Under the pieces are notes generated by a model that made no database searches, had not been told where the DNA came from, and worked only from the letters and a program-made list of their open reading frames with translations. Made by a program: the position numbers and the translations under genes. A DNA stretch of 64,000 nucleotides, from contig NC_056034.1 of the NCBI RefSeq assembly GCF_004379255.2, positions 5,024,501 through 5,088,500 on the forward strand, read 5' to 3'. The DNA comes from Salvia splendens. Lineage: Eukaryota; Streptophyta; Magnoliopsida; Lamiales; Lamiaceae. Positions 53,328 to 63,347 of the stretch are shown here, piece after piece; positions within the stretch are counted from its first letter, which is position 1; every line of letters begins with the position of its first letter.

Positions 53328-55024
53328 GAGCATCCGCAACGCGTGCCGTTGCGGTGCCTTATTTCGTTCCGGAGGAACGGAACCGCGGCGGCACGCGTTG
53401 CAGACGCCCGTGTCGTCGCCATTCCGTGCAGGTGCCGTGCCGGGTGCCGTTCCCGCGAGACGCGGCACGACACGTTCCGCCACGCGCCGAGGCGACGTGG
53501 CGGCCTCCCATTCGACGCGTGACGCCCACTCGCTGCCCCGCGAGTGGGCGTCGTCACGGTGACGCAATAATTCGATTTTTTTTTTTAAAAAAATCGAATT
53601 TAATAAAAAAAATATTTTTATTTATAAAAATTGTTTTTTATATTTAAAAACAATTTTTACAAATAAATGAATACTAGAAATTCGTATTAGCCCATATATA
53701 TTTGATGGGCTTGCGAATTTATGAAACCCATTCTTGGTTGTCTCTCTTTTATAGAGACATCCTTGAATGTTTTTTGTTCCACTTTCGATGTGGGACAAAC
53801 TCATCTTGGTTGTCTCTATTTTATAGAAAATAGAGACATCCTTGAATATTTTATGTTCCACTTTCGATGTGGGACAAAACTCATTCTTGATTATCTCTAT
53901 TTTATAGAGACATCTTTGAATGTTTTATGTCCCACTTTCGATGTGGGAAAAACTCATTCTTGGTTGTCTCTCTTTTATAGAGACATCCTTGAATGTTTCA
54001 TGTTCCACTTTCGATGTGGGACAAACTCATTCTTGGTTATCTCTATTTTATAGAGACATCCTTGAATGTTTTTTGTTTCACTTTCGATGTGGGACAAACT
54101 CATTTTGGTTGTCTCTATTTTATAGAGACATCCTTGAATATTATATGTTCCACTTTCGATGTGGGACAAACTCATTCTTGATTATCTCTATTTTATAGAG
54201 ACATCCTTGAATGTTTCATGTTCCACTTTCGATGTGGGAAAAACTCATTCTTGGTTGTCTCTATTTTATAGAGACATCCTTGAATGTTTTTTGTTCCACT
54301 TTCGATGTGGGACAAACTCATCTTGGTTGTCTCTATTTTATAGAGACATCCTTGAATATTTTATGTTCCACTTTCGATGTGGGACAAACTCATTCTTGAT
54401 TATCTCTATTTTATAGAGACATCCTTGAATGTTTTATGTTCCACTTTCGATGTGGGAAAAACTCTTTCTTGGTTGTCTCTCTTTTATAGAGACATCCTTG
54501 AATGTTTCATGTTCCACTTTCGATGTGGGACAAACTCATTCTTGGTTATCTCTATTTTATAGAGACAACCTTGAATGTTTTATGTTCCACTTTCGATGTG
54601 GGACAAACTCATTCTTGGTTGTCTCTATTTTATAGAGACATCCTTGAATGTTTTATGTTCCACTTTCGATGTGGGACAAACTTATTCTTGGTTGTCTCTA
54701 TAAAATTGTATTTTAAATTATGTCAATTTTTATTTTTTTAGGATTTTAATTATGTCTTTTTCTATTTTTTTGAATTTTAAGTTGTAATGTTATTTTAATT
54801 TTATTAAAGTGTGTTTGTTTTAATTGAATTGAGTTGGAAATAAAAATAAAAAATGAAATTGAATGAATAGTAATTTAAGGAACGGTTAAGGAACGGTTAA
54901 GGAACGGAGGGTTGCAGGTTCTGTTCCTTAGTTAAGGAATGGAGTAAAAAAGTACAGTGGGGCCCGCAAATAGTAGTTTAAGGAACGGTTTAGGAACGGT
55001 ATAGGAACAGCGTTGTGGATGGCC
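53328..55024. mobile_element. Harbinger-type element carrying a ~73-bp tandem array
   Basis: 1697 bp with inverted ends GAGCATCCGCAACGC and, on the other strand, GGCCATCCACAACGC, and a TAA duplication (53325-53327, 55025-55027). The left 230 bp are GC-rich and end in a 13-bp hairpin (53521-53552) and a long T-run/A-run palindrome (about 53572-53599). The middle is the tandem array at 53723-54703; the right end has repeated AAGGAACGG words. No transposase is encoded. The first part is open in several frames on both strands, which I attribute to base composition. Confidence 0.8.
53723..54703 (-). repeat. Tandem array of ~73-bp units, each with an snRNA-type USE and TATA box
   Basis: About 13 units (period mostly 72-73 bp, one of about 80). 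On the minus strand each unit has GTCCCACATCG, a perfect match to the plant snRNA upstream sequence element RTCCCACATCG (some units have TTCCCACATCG). About 32 bp further on comes CTATAAAATAG, inside the hairpin GTCTCTATAAAATAGAGAC. In plant snRNA genes a USE and TATA box about four helical turns apart direct RNA polymerase II, and about three turns direct polymerase III; 32 bp is near the polymerase II value. No snRNA-like body follows. Confidence 0.85.
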
Positions 55025-55263
55025 TAATGCATAAAAAATAAAGATGAGAAATTTGTATTGAAAACAGAGGTAAAATGAAAAGTTTTACAGTATTTGACCC
55101 TAAAAATTTGAAAGAGAACAATTATTCAAATTAGCTGGAGCATATACACATGTAGTCATATTATATGTTTGCACCAAAATTCATAGCAAAATTACTATGA
55201 TGGGTTTATTTGGTCAATCAAAGTTGCAAAAATTATTGAAACAACTTTTGGTAATAATATTAA

Positions 55264-55629
55264 GAGGGAAGACAAAAACTGGTCCTGAACATAAGTCCAT
55301 TTTAAGATTTTGGTCTTATACTTTATTTTTTGAATTCTTGCATCCTGAACATTTCAACTCGGGTCACAATTGGTCCTACGCTAACAATTCCGTCAATTTT
55401 TAAACGGTTTTAACCCGATTTTGACCGATTTTTAAACAGTTTTAACCCGAATGAGACTGTTAAAACCAACAAAATCGGGTTTAAACAGTTTAAAAATTGA
55501 CGGAATTGTTAGTGTAGAACCAATTGTGATCCGAGTTGAAATGTTCAGAGTGCACAAATTTAAAAAATAAAGTATAAGATCAAAATCGTAAAATGAGCAT
55601 ATTTTTATGACCAGTTTTAGCATTTAGTC
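55264..55629. mobile_element. Short Mutator-like MITE upstream of the PP2C gene
   Basis: 366 bp between perfect 9-bp duplications TAATATTAA (55255-55263 and 55630-55638). Inverted repeats of about 150 bp cover most of its length, sharing for example CTTATACTTTATTTTTTGAA and CAATTCCGTCAATTTTTAAA. It ends about 250 bp upstream of the PP2C start codon. Confidence 0.9.
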
Positions 55630-55880
55630 TAATATTAATATGAATTAAAAAGAAGAAAAGAGAAAGGCATATAGGTGCAGGCCCTAAAAATTGAGTGCAG
55701 GGCAGGCATTCAAATTTGTTGACTTGAATTTCCCCAACGGCGCGGACACAAATATTCAAAATTCCAACTCCCCACATTACCTTTGACATTGACCACAACA
55801 AACAACTTTAACTACCAAACCAGATTTTGCTATCTCTCTCTATCACTTTGACCACATCCCAACTAGTTTCCATCCTTTCT

Positions 55881-57593
55881 ATGGCAAATGACAGTGCTGT
55901 TGTAGTGATCGATGCCGCCGTTTCGAGGTCAAGATTCCATCAACCCAATAGGATTCTCAATGCCCCGAATAGGCTGCTGCAGGTTTCTTCTTTGAAGAGG
56001 AAGAGACCGCCCAAGATCGACATCCCAATTGTTCTACGTGAAATTCCTGCTGATATTTTCAATGGCCAACCTGGTAGTCATGGTAATGACGGTGGTGCCT
56101 GTTTCTCTTCTTCTTCGGTTGCTGTTTTTGCTGCCAAGGGCAAGAAAAAGTTCATGGAAGACTCCCACAAATTCTTCCATTCTTCTAATCCTACTAAGGT
56201 ACTGCTACCTGCAGATCTATAGTATTCTTTTTTTGTTAGGTCAAAATTTGGGGAATTTTTAAGTGTTTTTTGGAAATGCAGGACTTTTTTGGGGTGTATG
56301 ATGGGCATGGAGGGAGCAAAGCTGCAGAGTTTGTGGCAGAGAATCTGCATCTCAATATTTTGGAGATGTTGGAAAATAGTTGTGGAAATGAAAAGGAAAA
56401 GGCTATCCGAGAAGCTTATTTAAGAACTGATAAGGACTTCTTGAAACAGGTATCCATCTTATATTATCTGTCAAGTTTCTGAAATTATGTGTGTTTTGAG
56501 CTTTGAATTTATTCTTCACTTAGTTTCTGCTTAAGACTTTCAAAGAATTATTTTAAAAATATGGTGTGACTAATGACTACTTGTTACTTCAACAATAGTT
56601 CAATGCTGAGATTTACTTATTCCAAGTATGGTTGTTTTACTTCAACAATAGTTCAATGCTTATGACTGTGGCTAATAATGGCTACTTGCAGGGGTTGAGT
56701 AGTGGTGTTTGCTGCGTGACTGCGTTGATCCAAGGAAAAGAAATGGCAGTGTCAAACTTAGGTGATTGCAGAGCGGTCCTATGCAGAGACGGGGTTGCAG
56801 AAGCCATCACGACCGATCATAAACCAGAACGAGAGGATGAGCGGAGAAGAATAGAGGATAATGTATTTACTACTCCTCATTAAACTTGTTAATAAGCAGA
56901 ATCAAGATTGTGCTTGTTTCATCATGTACCATTCGTGATGCAGGGTGGGTTCTTGGAGATTCATCGTGGAACTTGGAGAGTGCACGGGACACTAGCCATC
57001 TCCAGAAGCATAGGAGACTCTCATTTAAAAGATTGGGTGATTGCAGAGCCTGATACCCAGCTTATACATTTGACACCTGATATGCAATACCTTGTCCTAG
57101 CTTCTGATGGCCTCTGGGATGAGGTAAACAAACTTTCCGATTTTTTAAACTCATTTTTTAATCAAAGTAGATACTGATTTAAAACTCGCAGGTTAGCAAT
57201 CAAGAAGCCGTGGACATTGTTATGCAGTCATGTTCAAGCAGCAAGAAACTTAAAGGGTTCTCTCCAGCAAAGAATGGGTGCCTATATCACTGCACAAGTG
57301 TGAGTCCTTCATCACTCTCGCCGCGACTTCCATCTCACAAATCGAAAAGGATATCTCACTACAGAGAAACACAAGACGAAAAATGCTGTGAGCGCGAAAA
57401 TCCTGCATCAAGTACTCCAAGAATGTCATCAAAGACTCAGTTTCTAAACAATGAGAACGATGTTTCGGGTGATAAATCAATTAATCCTGGGCTCCTTGGT
57501 GCCTGCAAGGAGCTTGTCAGTCTTGCGGTGGCTAGAGGTAGTTTGGATGATATTACTGTGATGATCGTTGATTTGAGTAGTTATAACGGATAG
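55881..57593 (+). CDS. Protein phosphatase 2C, clade B (AP2C-like)
   Basis: Five exons, 55881-56198, 56282-56449, 56692-56862, 56944-57123 and 57192-57593, all in phase 0, giving 412 residues. It is a Mg/Mn-dependent Ser/Thr phosphatase: KKKFMED near residue 90, the metal-binding YDGHGG (D113, G114), [24 protein letters not shown] and the final [11 protein letters not shown] are all present. The N-terminal [10 protein letters not shown] (residues 39-48) fits a kinase-interaction motif (basic cluster, then hydrophobic-x-hydrophobic), as in AP2C phosphatases that inactivate MAP kinases in stress signalling. Exon 5 has an insertion of about 80 Ser/Lys-rich residues before [14 protein letters not shown], as in the Arabidopsis PP2C14 type. 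Nucleus or cytosol is expected. The start is the first ATG upstream of the conserved region. Confidence 0.93.
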
Positions 57594-57829
57594 TGAAGGC
57601 CCTGCCAATAGATGCTAACCTACACCACAATGCTAACATTTGTTGCTTAGCATCCATTTTCTTCTAAACATATGTTCACAGCAACAGTTCTATTGCTTTC
57701 AAATTCAACTAGTTTTTACCTTGAGCTCACTTGTTTGTTGCCTACATGATTGAAGATGAATTCTTCTATAACACATAATTAGTGAAATGACAACTGTATT
57801 TTGAGATTGAGCTCGGAAGCAACGCACCC

Positions 57830-59510
57830 TTAATGCCTGTGGCAAGCCTCTTTCAAAGAAATTGGAGGATCTGAATAAGCACCACTCACAATCTGATCAA
57901 AGATCCATTTATTAGCAGCCTGAGTATAATGCACTCCGTCCCAAACAACTGCAACTGACGGATCTTTGCACGGTTTTCCCACCAATATTTCTTTTCCTCT
58001 CACTTTGATCTTTGCCCCACATCCCACATGCAAGTCGTAGTTGTGCTTTCCTCCATGCCCACAGCAAGAACGCAGAGGGTTGACAAAGCCTGCCCTTGCA
58101 ATGAACATTATGAGCTTTTTTGTCTAATCTCATCTTCACACAAGCACACTGCTCTACTATGATTAGAAAAAAGAGCAAGGAGATGTACCATGTTTCCTAG
58201 CTTGGGTGAAAAGCTCATACTTGACTGAGTAGACATCGACATAGGTTAAGGCTGCTGAGGGAAGTTCCTTCCTCAGCTGCACAACAGTTTCATTCAATTT
58301 GAGGTTGAAATATTTGGCAACTTGGTTGAATGGATCTGCACATCCGGCCTTATCTATTTGTCCGGGCTCGACTGGAACCCGGTCCAGGACATATGCCAAG
58401 CAACCTACTGGCCCTGTGTTGTGTATCCAGAATGACCTACCCCCAAGATGGTGTATATTCTGTATCACACAAAACACCATTTCTTATTCAAATTAAACCT
58501 CCTTTTGGGTCTAGGAAACAATAATGCAGGAAAAAATCTTGAAAGAAGTTTGTCTCATCAAATACACTAAGTTTAGACCTCTGCTACCTTAACATAGGTT
58601 TTGAATTGGCCTAACACATCAGGTATATATGCTTTAACTTCATCAGTAGTCATGTTGAGGAAGTAACCCGCGGTTAAATCATTCTGTCCAATGTCGAAAG
58701 TGTACAAGGCTCGAGAAAATACTCGTGCCTTAGGCAACAGTCTTTTGAAAACTCCCCCTGCAAGTGGTTAGACAAAAACAGTCATCAAAATTCTTGGTTT
58801 TTGTATATAGGATCAATCTAGGATGATATAGCCAACCCTTTTTCCGGACGAGCTTGGATCTGTGCTTGAAATCATTGAACTCGTAAAACTGCACGTTTAG
58901 AGAAATGGGGCTGAAACCACTCTGATGTAGAGTTGTGTTTTGAGGTCTTATAGTGGATCCAGCTGTGGCAAAGTTGGCTCCATGGCTGAAGTTAGAGCCC
59001 ACGGAATCTAGAAACGCACTCAGATATGGAAGTCCAAAGCTCTCAGCTGCATTACTAGATGTTAGTTCACTAGCATTATTATAGGCTAAAAAATAATGTG
59101 AAACATGAATCAGATCTCATGCTTAGATTCCTTGTTTGCAATATAGATTGACATTTTATTAAGCCTTTAAATCCTTCAACAACATAGAATGAAAGAACAC
59201 ATAAATATATATGACATCTTCCAACAAAGAAATATGTGAGAAAGGAAAGATCTTGAACACATAAGTATGAGGTGAGTAGTGCATTACCTATAAAATCTAT
59301 GACAAGTCTGCCATCACAATAGCGGCCGGCTGGGCCGTGGAAGAAGGACTCCCCAGCGGGCGGGCCCGCCTGGCCGAAAGCGGCGGAGAGGCCGCCTGTG
59401 TCGGAATTGGAGTCGCCGAAGTTGAATATGGCCGGAAAATCACAAGGAGTTGCAGCACATGCTAAGCTTAATGAGAACAGAAATAGAAGAAAAGTGGATA
59501 AAGTATTCAT
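57830..59510 (-). CDS. GDSL esterase/lipase
   Basis: Five exons on the minus strand: 59510-59288, 59046-58837, 58757-58588, 58459-58189 and 58089-57830, giving 377 residues with consistent phases. A signal peptide (MNTLSTFLLFLFSLSLACA) points to secretion. The catalytic Ser lies in FNFGDSNSDTGG (S34); the oxyanion block is HGANFATAGST and GQND; the Asp and His are in WDGVHYTQAANKW. These are the SGNH-hydrolase blocks of plant GDSL lipases. It resembles the ENOD8 / alpha-fucosidase FXG1 branch, which acts on cell-wall or acylated substrates; its own substrate is not known. The last acceptor was placed at GGGCAG so that HG-FVNPLRSCCGHGGK is read in phase. It is convergent with the PP2C gene, with only about 240 bp between stop codons. 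Confidence 0.92.
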
Positions 59511-60577
59511 TAGGGAAATGGAGGAGCAGTGCAGAGCAGATGATGGGAAGGGGAAAGGATAAAATGGAATCATGTACCTACTATAAAGACAATCATATGC
59601 TTGCTCCTCCAAATTCACATGTCTGATTCTATTCATGGTCCAGTTACTAAGATTAATTCTTAAAGTTGTCGCAACGTGGCTAGGCCAAATAAAAATAAAA
59701 TAAAATAAAATAAAATAAAACAACAACAACAGTAATAATAATAACAATAATAATCATATGGCAAAGATGGGGATATTATATTTTTAAATGGGAAACATAC
59801 GCGACACCAATGTAACTCAATCGATGAGCATAAGAGCTAAAAACATTATTATAGTGAACTTACCTTCATTTCCATATATAAATAAAAAGACAACAAAACA
59901 AAAACAATAAAATCTCTTCAAAAGAAATGCTTTTTCATATATTGGCGTATCCAAGATTTTACTTCTAAAGGTGTAAAAAATGGTTATACCAAGTTGAAAC
60001 TTTAAATTTGATCAGTCATTTTTCTTCTTTTAAATATTTTTTAAACAGAATATATTAAATTTCGGTTGTTGTCACAAAGTTTCTGTTGTTAAAATTTTTT
60101 AAACAAGAATGCGTTTAGTTAAGACTTAAGACAGTGTGTTGTTCAAGAAATACATTATGCACACAAGAATTTTAAAATGCATAAGTTTTGGTTGTTGACA
60201 CAAAGTTTCTATTGTTTAAAAAATTTAACCAAGAATGCAATAAGACGAAAAAATATTGTTTAAAAAATACAGAATACATTACAAGGGGATTGTAAAAATA
60301 TACACAGAAGTTATACAAGAAAACACATGTATTAAACAATAATATGTTGTTTAAAAAGTTGAAATAATATTAATGCATTAATTTGAGGCAAAGTTGTTGT
60401 TTAATAAAAATATTGCATCCATACATGAAGTAGTAGGAAGTGACATGCATAAGCTTATGGTATATATTTATAGTTTTATTGGTACCGTTCGATCGAATTT
60501 TTGTCTATAATTTGTTTAGACCCTTATCGCGATGATCTCTGTATTAATTTAACCAATCATCTTTAAATTAAATAGTA
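59511..60577. other. GDSL promoter region and AT-rich spacer
   Basis: Contains a TAAAA simple repeat (59695-59720) and an AAT/ATA-rich tract. No gene beyond the GDSL leader is seen. Confidence 0.5.
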
Positions 60578-60824
60578 CTCCCTCTGTCCCACTATAAGTG
60601 ATGGATTTCTTTTAGACACGAGAATTAAAAAAATGATATATATTAAATTAAAGTGGAGAGAGTAAAGTATGAGAGAGGAAAAAGTAAGAAATATAAAGAG
60701 AAAATAAAGTAAGAGATGAGTGGAGTTTTGTTTTTAGCTAATAAAGGAAATTGATCACTTATGACGGGACAACTCAAAATGAAAAATTGATCATTTGTGA
60801 TGAGATGGCGGAACGAAGGGAGTG
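60578..60824. mobile_element. Stowaway-type MITE
   Basis: About 247 bp flanked by TA, ends CTCCCTCTGTCCCACTATAA and (opposite strand) CTCCCTTCGTTCCGCCATCT. The interior has AAAGTGGAGAGAGTAAAGTA and CACTTATGACGGGACAA. Confidence 0.85.
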
Positions 60825-61482
60825 TAATTTTTAAAATATATAAATTAAATTCTTTGATGTATGCAAGTAAAGTTGAAAATATTTTAAATTTAGTGATAAA
60901 TTCACCAGTGTTAATTAGTGTGTTACACTATTTTGTGTTTGTTTTGAGTTGTTTTAGTTGGAGGGTGTAGTTGGGCAAGATTGGTATTGTATTTATTGTC
61001 GCTTTAGGCTAACTAGTATCCATCGTCGCAATGGCGGAACATAGAAATATATTATGACAAGGGCTATATAGTAAATTTTTTATAGTTAACATACACTCCC
61101 TTTGTTCTTTAAAAATAAAAATTTCAGCCATAGCACGAATTTTAAAGTAAAATTGGTCTAGTAGAAATCGATAAACTAGTTGAAATAGTATTACGAGAAA
61201 TAAGGAACATACACCTGACAAAATAAATAAACAAACAAAACTAAAAACTACATTGGACAAAAAATCTCAGCTGATACTAGAATAATTTCATAAACAAATC
61301 ATGATCAAAAAATAATTTATGTTTATTAGAGTCAGCAGCGAATGGAGAATCCCTGGATCATCATGGGACCATTTAATCCCAGCTAAGAGCGTTATATGCG
61401 AGCTAGAGTTAAATACGAGTATACTGACATTACCATCTTTGCATCAAGTGTAGCAGATCGAATCGAGTGACCGGTTGGCTCT
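60825..61482. other. Spacer downstream of TIM22
   Basis: AT-rich. A half Stowaway-like end (ACACTCCCTTTGTTC at about 61092) is present. No gene is seen; the last ~100 bases are likely TIM22 3' untranslated region. Confidence 0.45.
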
Positions 61483-62484
61483 TCAAGTATACCTTTCTAA
61501 AACCTTCTCTATAGCAACCGAGAATGCAGCAAAACCTGCACAGCCAACACATGCTGCTTTTGGCCCACCTGATCATGGTAAGGAAATATTGTTGAAATCA
61601 AGGATGCAGGATCATCAAATGGATAAAGAGTTCCCCTGCTCATTTAGTAACCAATCCCATGAACATACACCATCATCTCTATTACTTCACTTCTAATATT
61701 TAACTTTCCTCTACATAAAGCTCAATATCATGTGCCCATATCCATAATTTAAATTCTGATAACATAGTACTAAACTCAAGTTAAGATTCCCAAGCCTTTT
61801 TTGCTAAGGGTTTCGCTGAAGCTAAATCAGAACATTAGGGTTAGTTTATTTGGATTTCCTAAGCACACCAAAAGCACTGAAACATACCTCTAGCAGATAT
61901 AGTACCTCCGGTTACACAGCCTGCTACTACTGTATTTGTAATGTCGTGCTTGGCCCGGGCCTTCATAAACAAATGGTTAGAATCACAGTTTTATAAGCTT
62001 TCCCTAAAATGGTCAAATCATGACGGTATCGTTCAGTTTTAAGTTAGACGGCTCACCTTCTCAACAATGCATTCAGAAAGAGAGAAGACAAAACCCATAA
62101 GGGCAAATGACTTGCAGTTACTCCAGCTCCTCTGACCCATCTGCTTTGCTTGGAAGACCAGTTGCTGTCTACCTGTCATTTGATCTTGCAAGAGAGGAGT
62201 ATCAAAGGATCCAAGAAACAATCCCATTGCCAATCCCAATCCACCTCCTGCAGACTAGTAAACATAAATTAACTGGTCCATTTACATCTGACAATATGAT
62301 AGAAATGGGATTATAGAAACAAACCCATAACTCCACTCATAACACTGCGCACAGCACAATTATTCCATATATCCTGGCCTTGAATTTCCTCCATTGTAGG
62401 CAAACGTATAGTCTCAATTGGGGGCTTTGATTCCTCTTGTGATGAAGAAGCATTTGGCAAGTCACTATCTGGATTTGATGTCAT
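61483..62484 (-). CDS. TIM22: Mitochondrial inner membrane translocase subunit TIM22
   Basis: Four exons on the minus strand, 62484-62325, 62247-62057, 61960-61888 and 61568-61483, giving 169 residues with consistent phases. It is a Tim17/Tim22/Tim23 family protein: TMEEIQGQDIWNNCAVRSVM, then GGGLGLAMGLFLGSFD, FQAKQMGQRSWSNCKSFAL, ECIVEK-ARAKHD and the C-terminal GPKAACVGCAGFAAFSV, closely following plant TIM22. TIM22 is the channel that inserts carrier proteins into the mitochondrial inner membrane. It has four hydrophobic segments and the paired Cys typical of Tim22. The N-terminus is acidic and Ser-rich as in relatives. The first ATG is used. It is divergently paired with the mitochondrial S21 gene. 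Confidence 0.94.
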
Positions 62485-62945
62485 GATGGTCGCCTACATA
62501 TAATAGGATTAGGTTACATGGAGAATTCTCATCTTATGTCAATAAGGTAGCAGCTAAAATCTACAGCTCAATCTAATTTGGTTTAGCGATAAAAAATAAA
62601 GTTTTGACAAGAAATGAAAAACAAACCAAGCAATACATGTGTTAACAAGAAGAACAATATAGTCAGCGCCACGGAATACAGAAAAAGTAATATTTGAAGA
62701 GAAATCTGTAGAAGATTAGGAAAAGTAAGCTTAATTGATTGACGTAAAGAAAGCAATCTAGCAACAGAAACTCACCTATTTAGTGGAAAAACAGAGAGTG
62801 TTTGGGAAAGAGAGAATGCGGCGTCTGGCCGTAAGGGAGGAGTCGTGGTGTCTATGGCGATTGGCGTAGAGGCTACTGCAAACTGAGTGAAGTAGTGATA
62901 CTGATGACTTTTAGGGCTTCCAATTTTCAAATTTCTCAATTATTA

Positions 62946-62976
62946 TGGGCCTTTCTTTTTTAATTCAAGAGGCCCA
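62946..62976. promoter_or_regulatory. Two site II (TGGGCC) elements in a divergent promoter
   Basis: TGGGCC at 62946-62951 and its complement GGCCCA at 62971-62976, 25 bp apart, lie between TIM22 (minus) and S21 (plus). Site II elements bind TCP factors and are enriched in plant promoters of nuclear genes for mitochondrial and ribosomal proteins. Confidence 0.6.
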
Positions 62977-63053
62977 ATATTGAGGTCAAGTGATATTTAA
63001 GCCTAACGACATCAATAGAACCCTCGTTTGATTCCCAAATTACAACCGGTATA

Positions 63054-63347
63054 ATGATTCAGGCGGCGGCGATGCGGCGGAGCTCTTTTTTTTCCTTGAG
63101 TTCTCAGCTTCAACAATGCAGGAGCATCCGAGTCAAGGTTATAAACAGCAATTTGGATCAGGCTCTGAACTTAATGCAGCGGAAGATGCAGTCCAGCGGC
63201 ATCGAGCGAATGATAAAGCAGGAACAGCTCACCCATGTTAAAAATTCCGAGAAGCGCGTTTTGGCCAAGAAGAATTTGGAGCGCAAGATTCGTGCACAGG
63301 ATCTCGCCCGCAAGCTCAAGACGATTCTCGTTCAGAAAGTCAGGTAA
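63054..63347 (+). CDS. Ribosomal protein S21 family, probably mitochondrial
   Basis: A 97-residue protein with a basic, Ser-rich N-terminal presequence (MRRSSFFSLSSQLQQCRS) followed by the bacterial-type bS21 core: VINSNLDQALNLMQRKMQSS, GIERMIK and RKIRAQDLARKLKT. The presequence and the pairing with TIM22 suggest the small subunit of the mitochondrial ribosome; a plastid location is possible. The stop is created by CAG-GTAAAG at 63342-63350, which is also a consensus splice donor. If spliced there, for example to the acceptor TTTGCAG near 63515, the last residues would differ, so the C-terminus is uncertain. An in-frame ATG at 63072 is an alternative start. Confidence 0.85.
   Translation: MIQAAAMRRSSFFSLSSQLQQCRSIRVKVINSNLDQALNLMQRKMQSSGIERMIKQEQLTHVKNSEKRVLAKKNLERKIRAQDLARKLKTILVQKVR

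Noticed and set aside
53283..53647. GC-rich open frames on both strands
   Set aside because: The stretch is the GC-rich arm of a Harbinger-type element; frames are open in several phases because of base composition.
53723..54703. Several overlapping plus-strand frames with FIETSLNV-like peptide repeats
   Set aside because: They are read-throughs of the 73-bp tandem repeat, stop repeatedly and switch frame; no protein family is matched.
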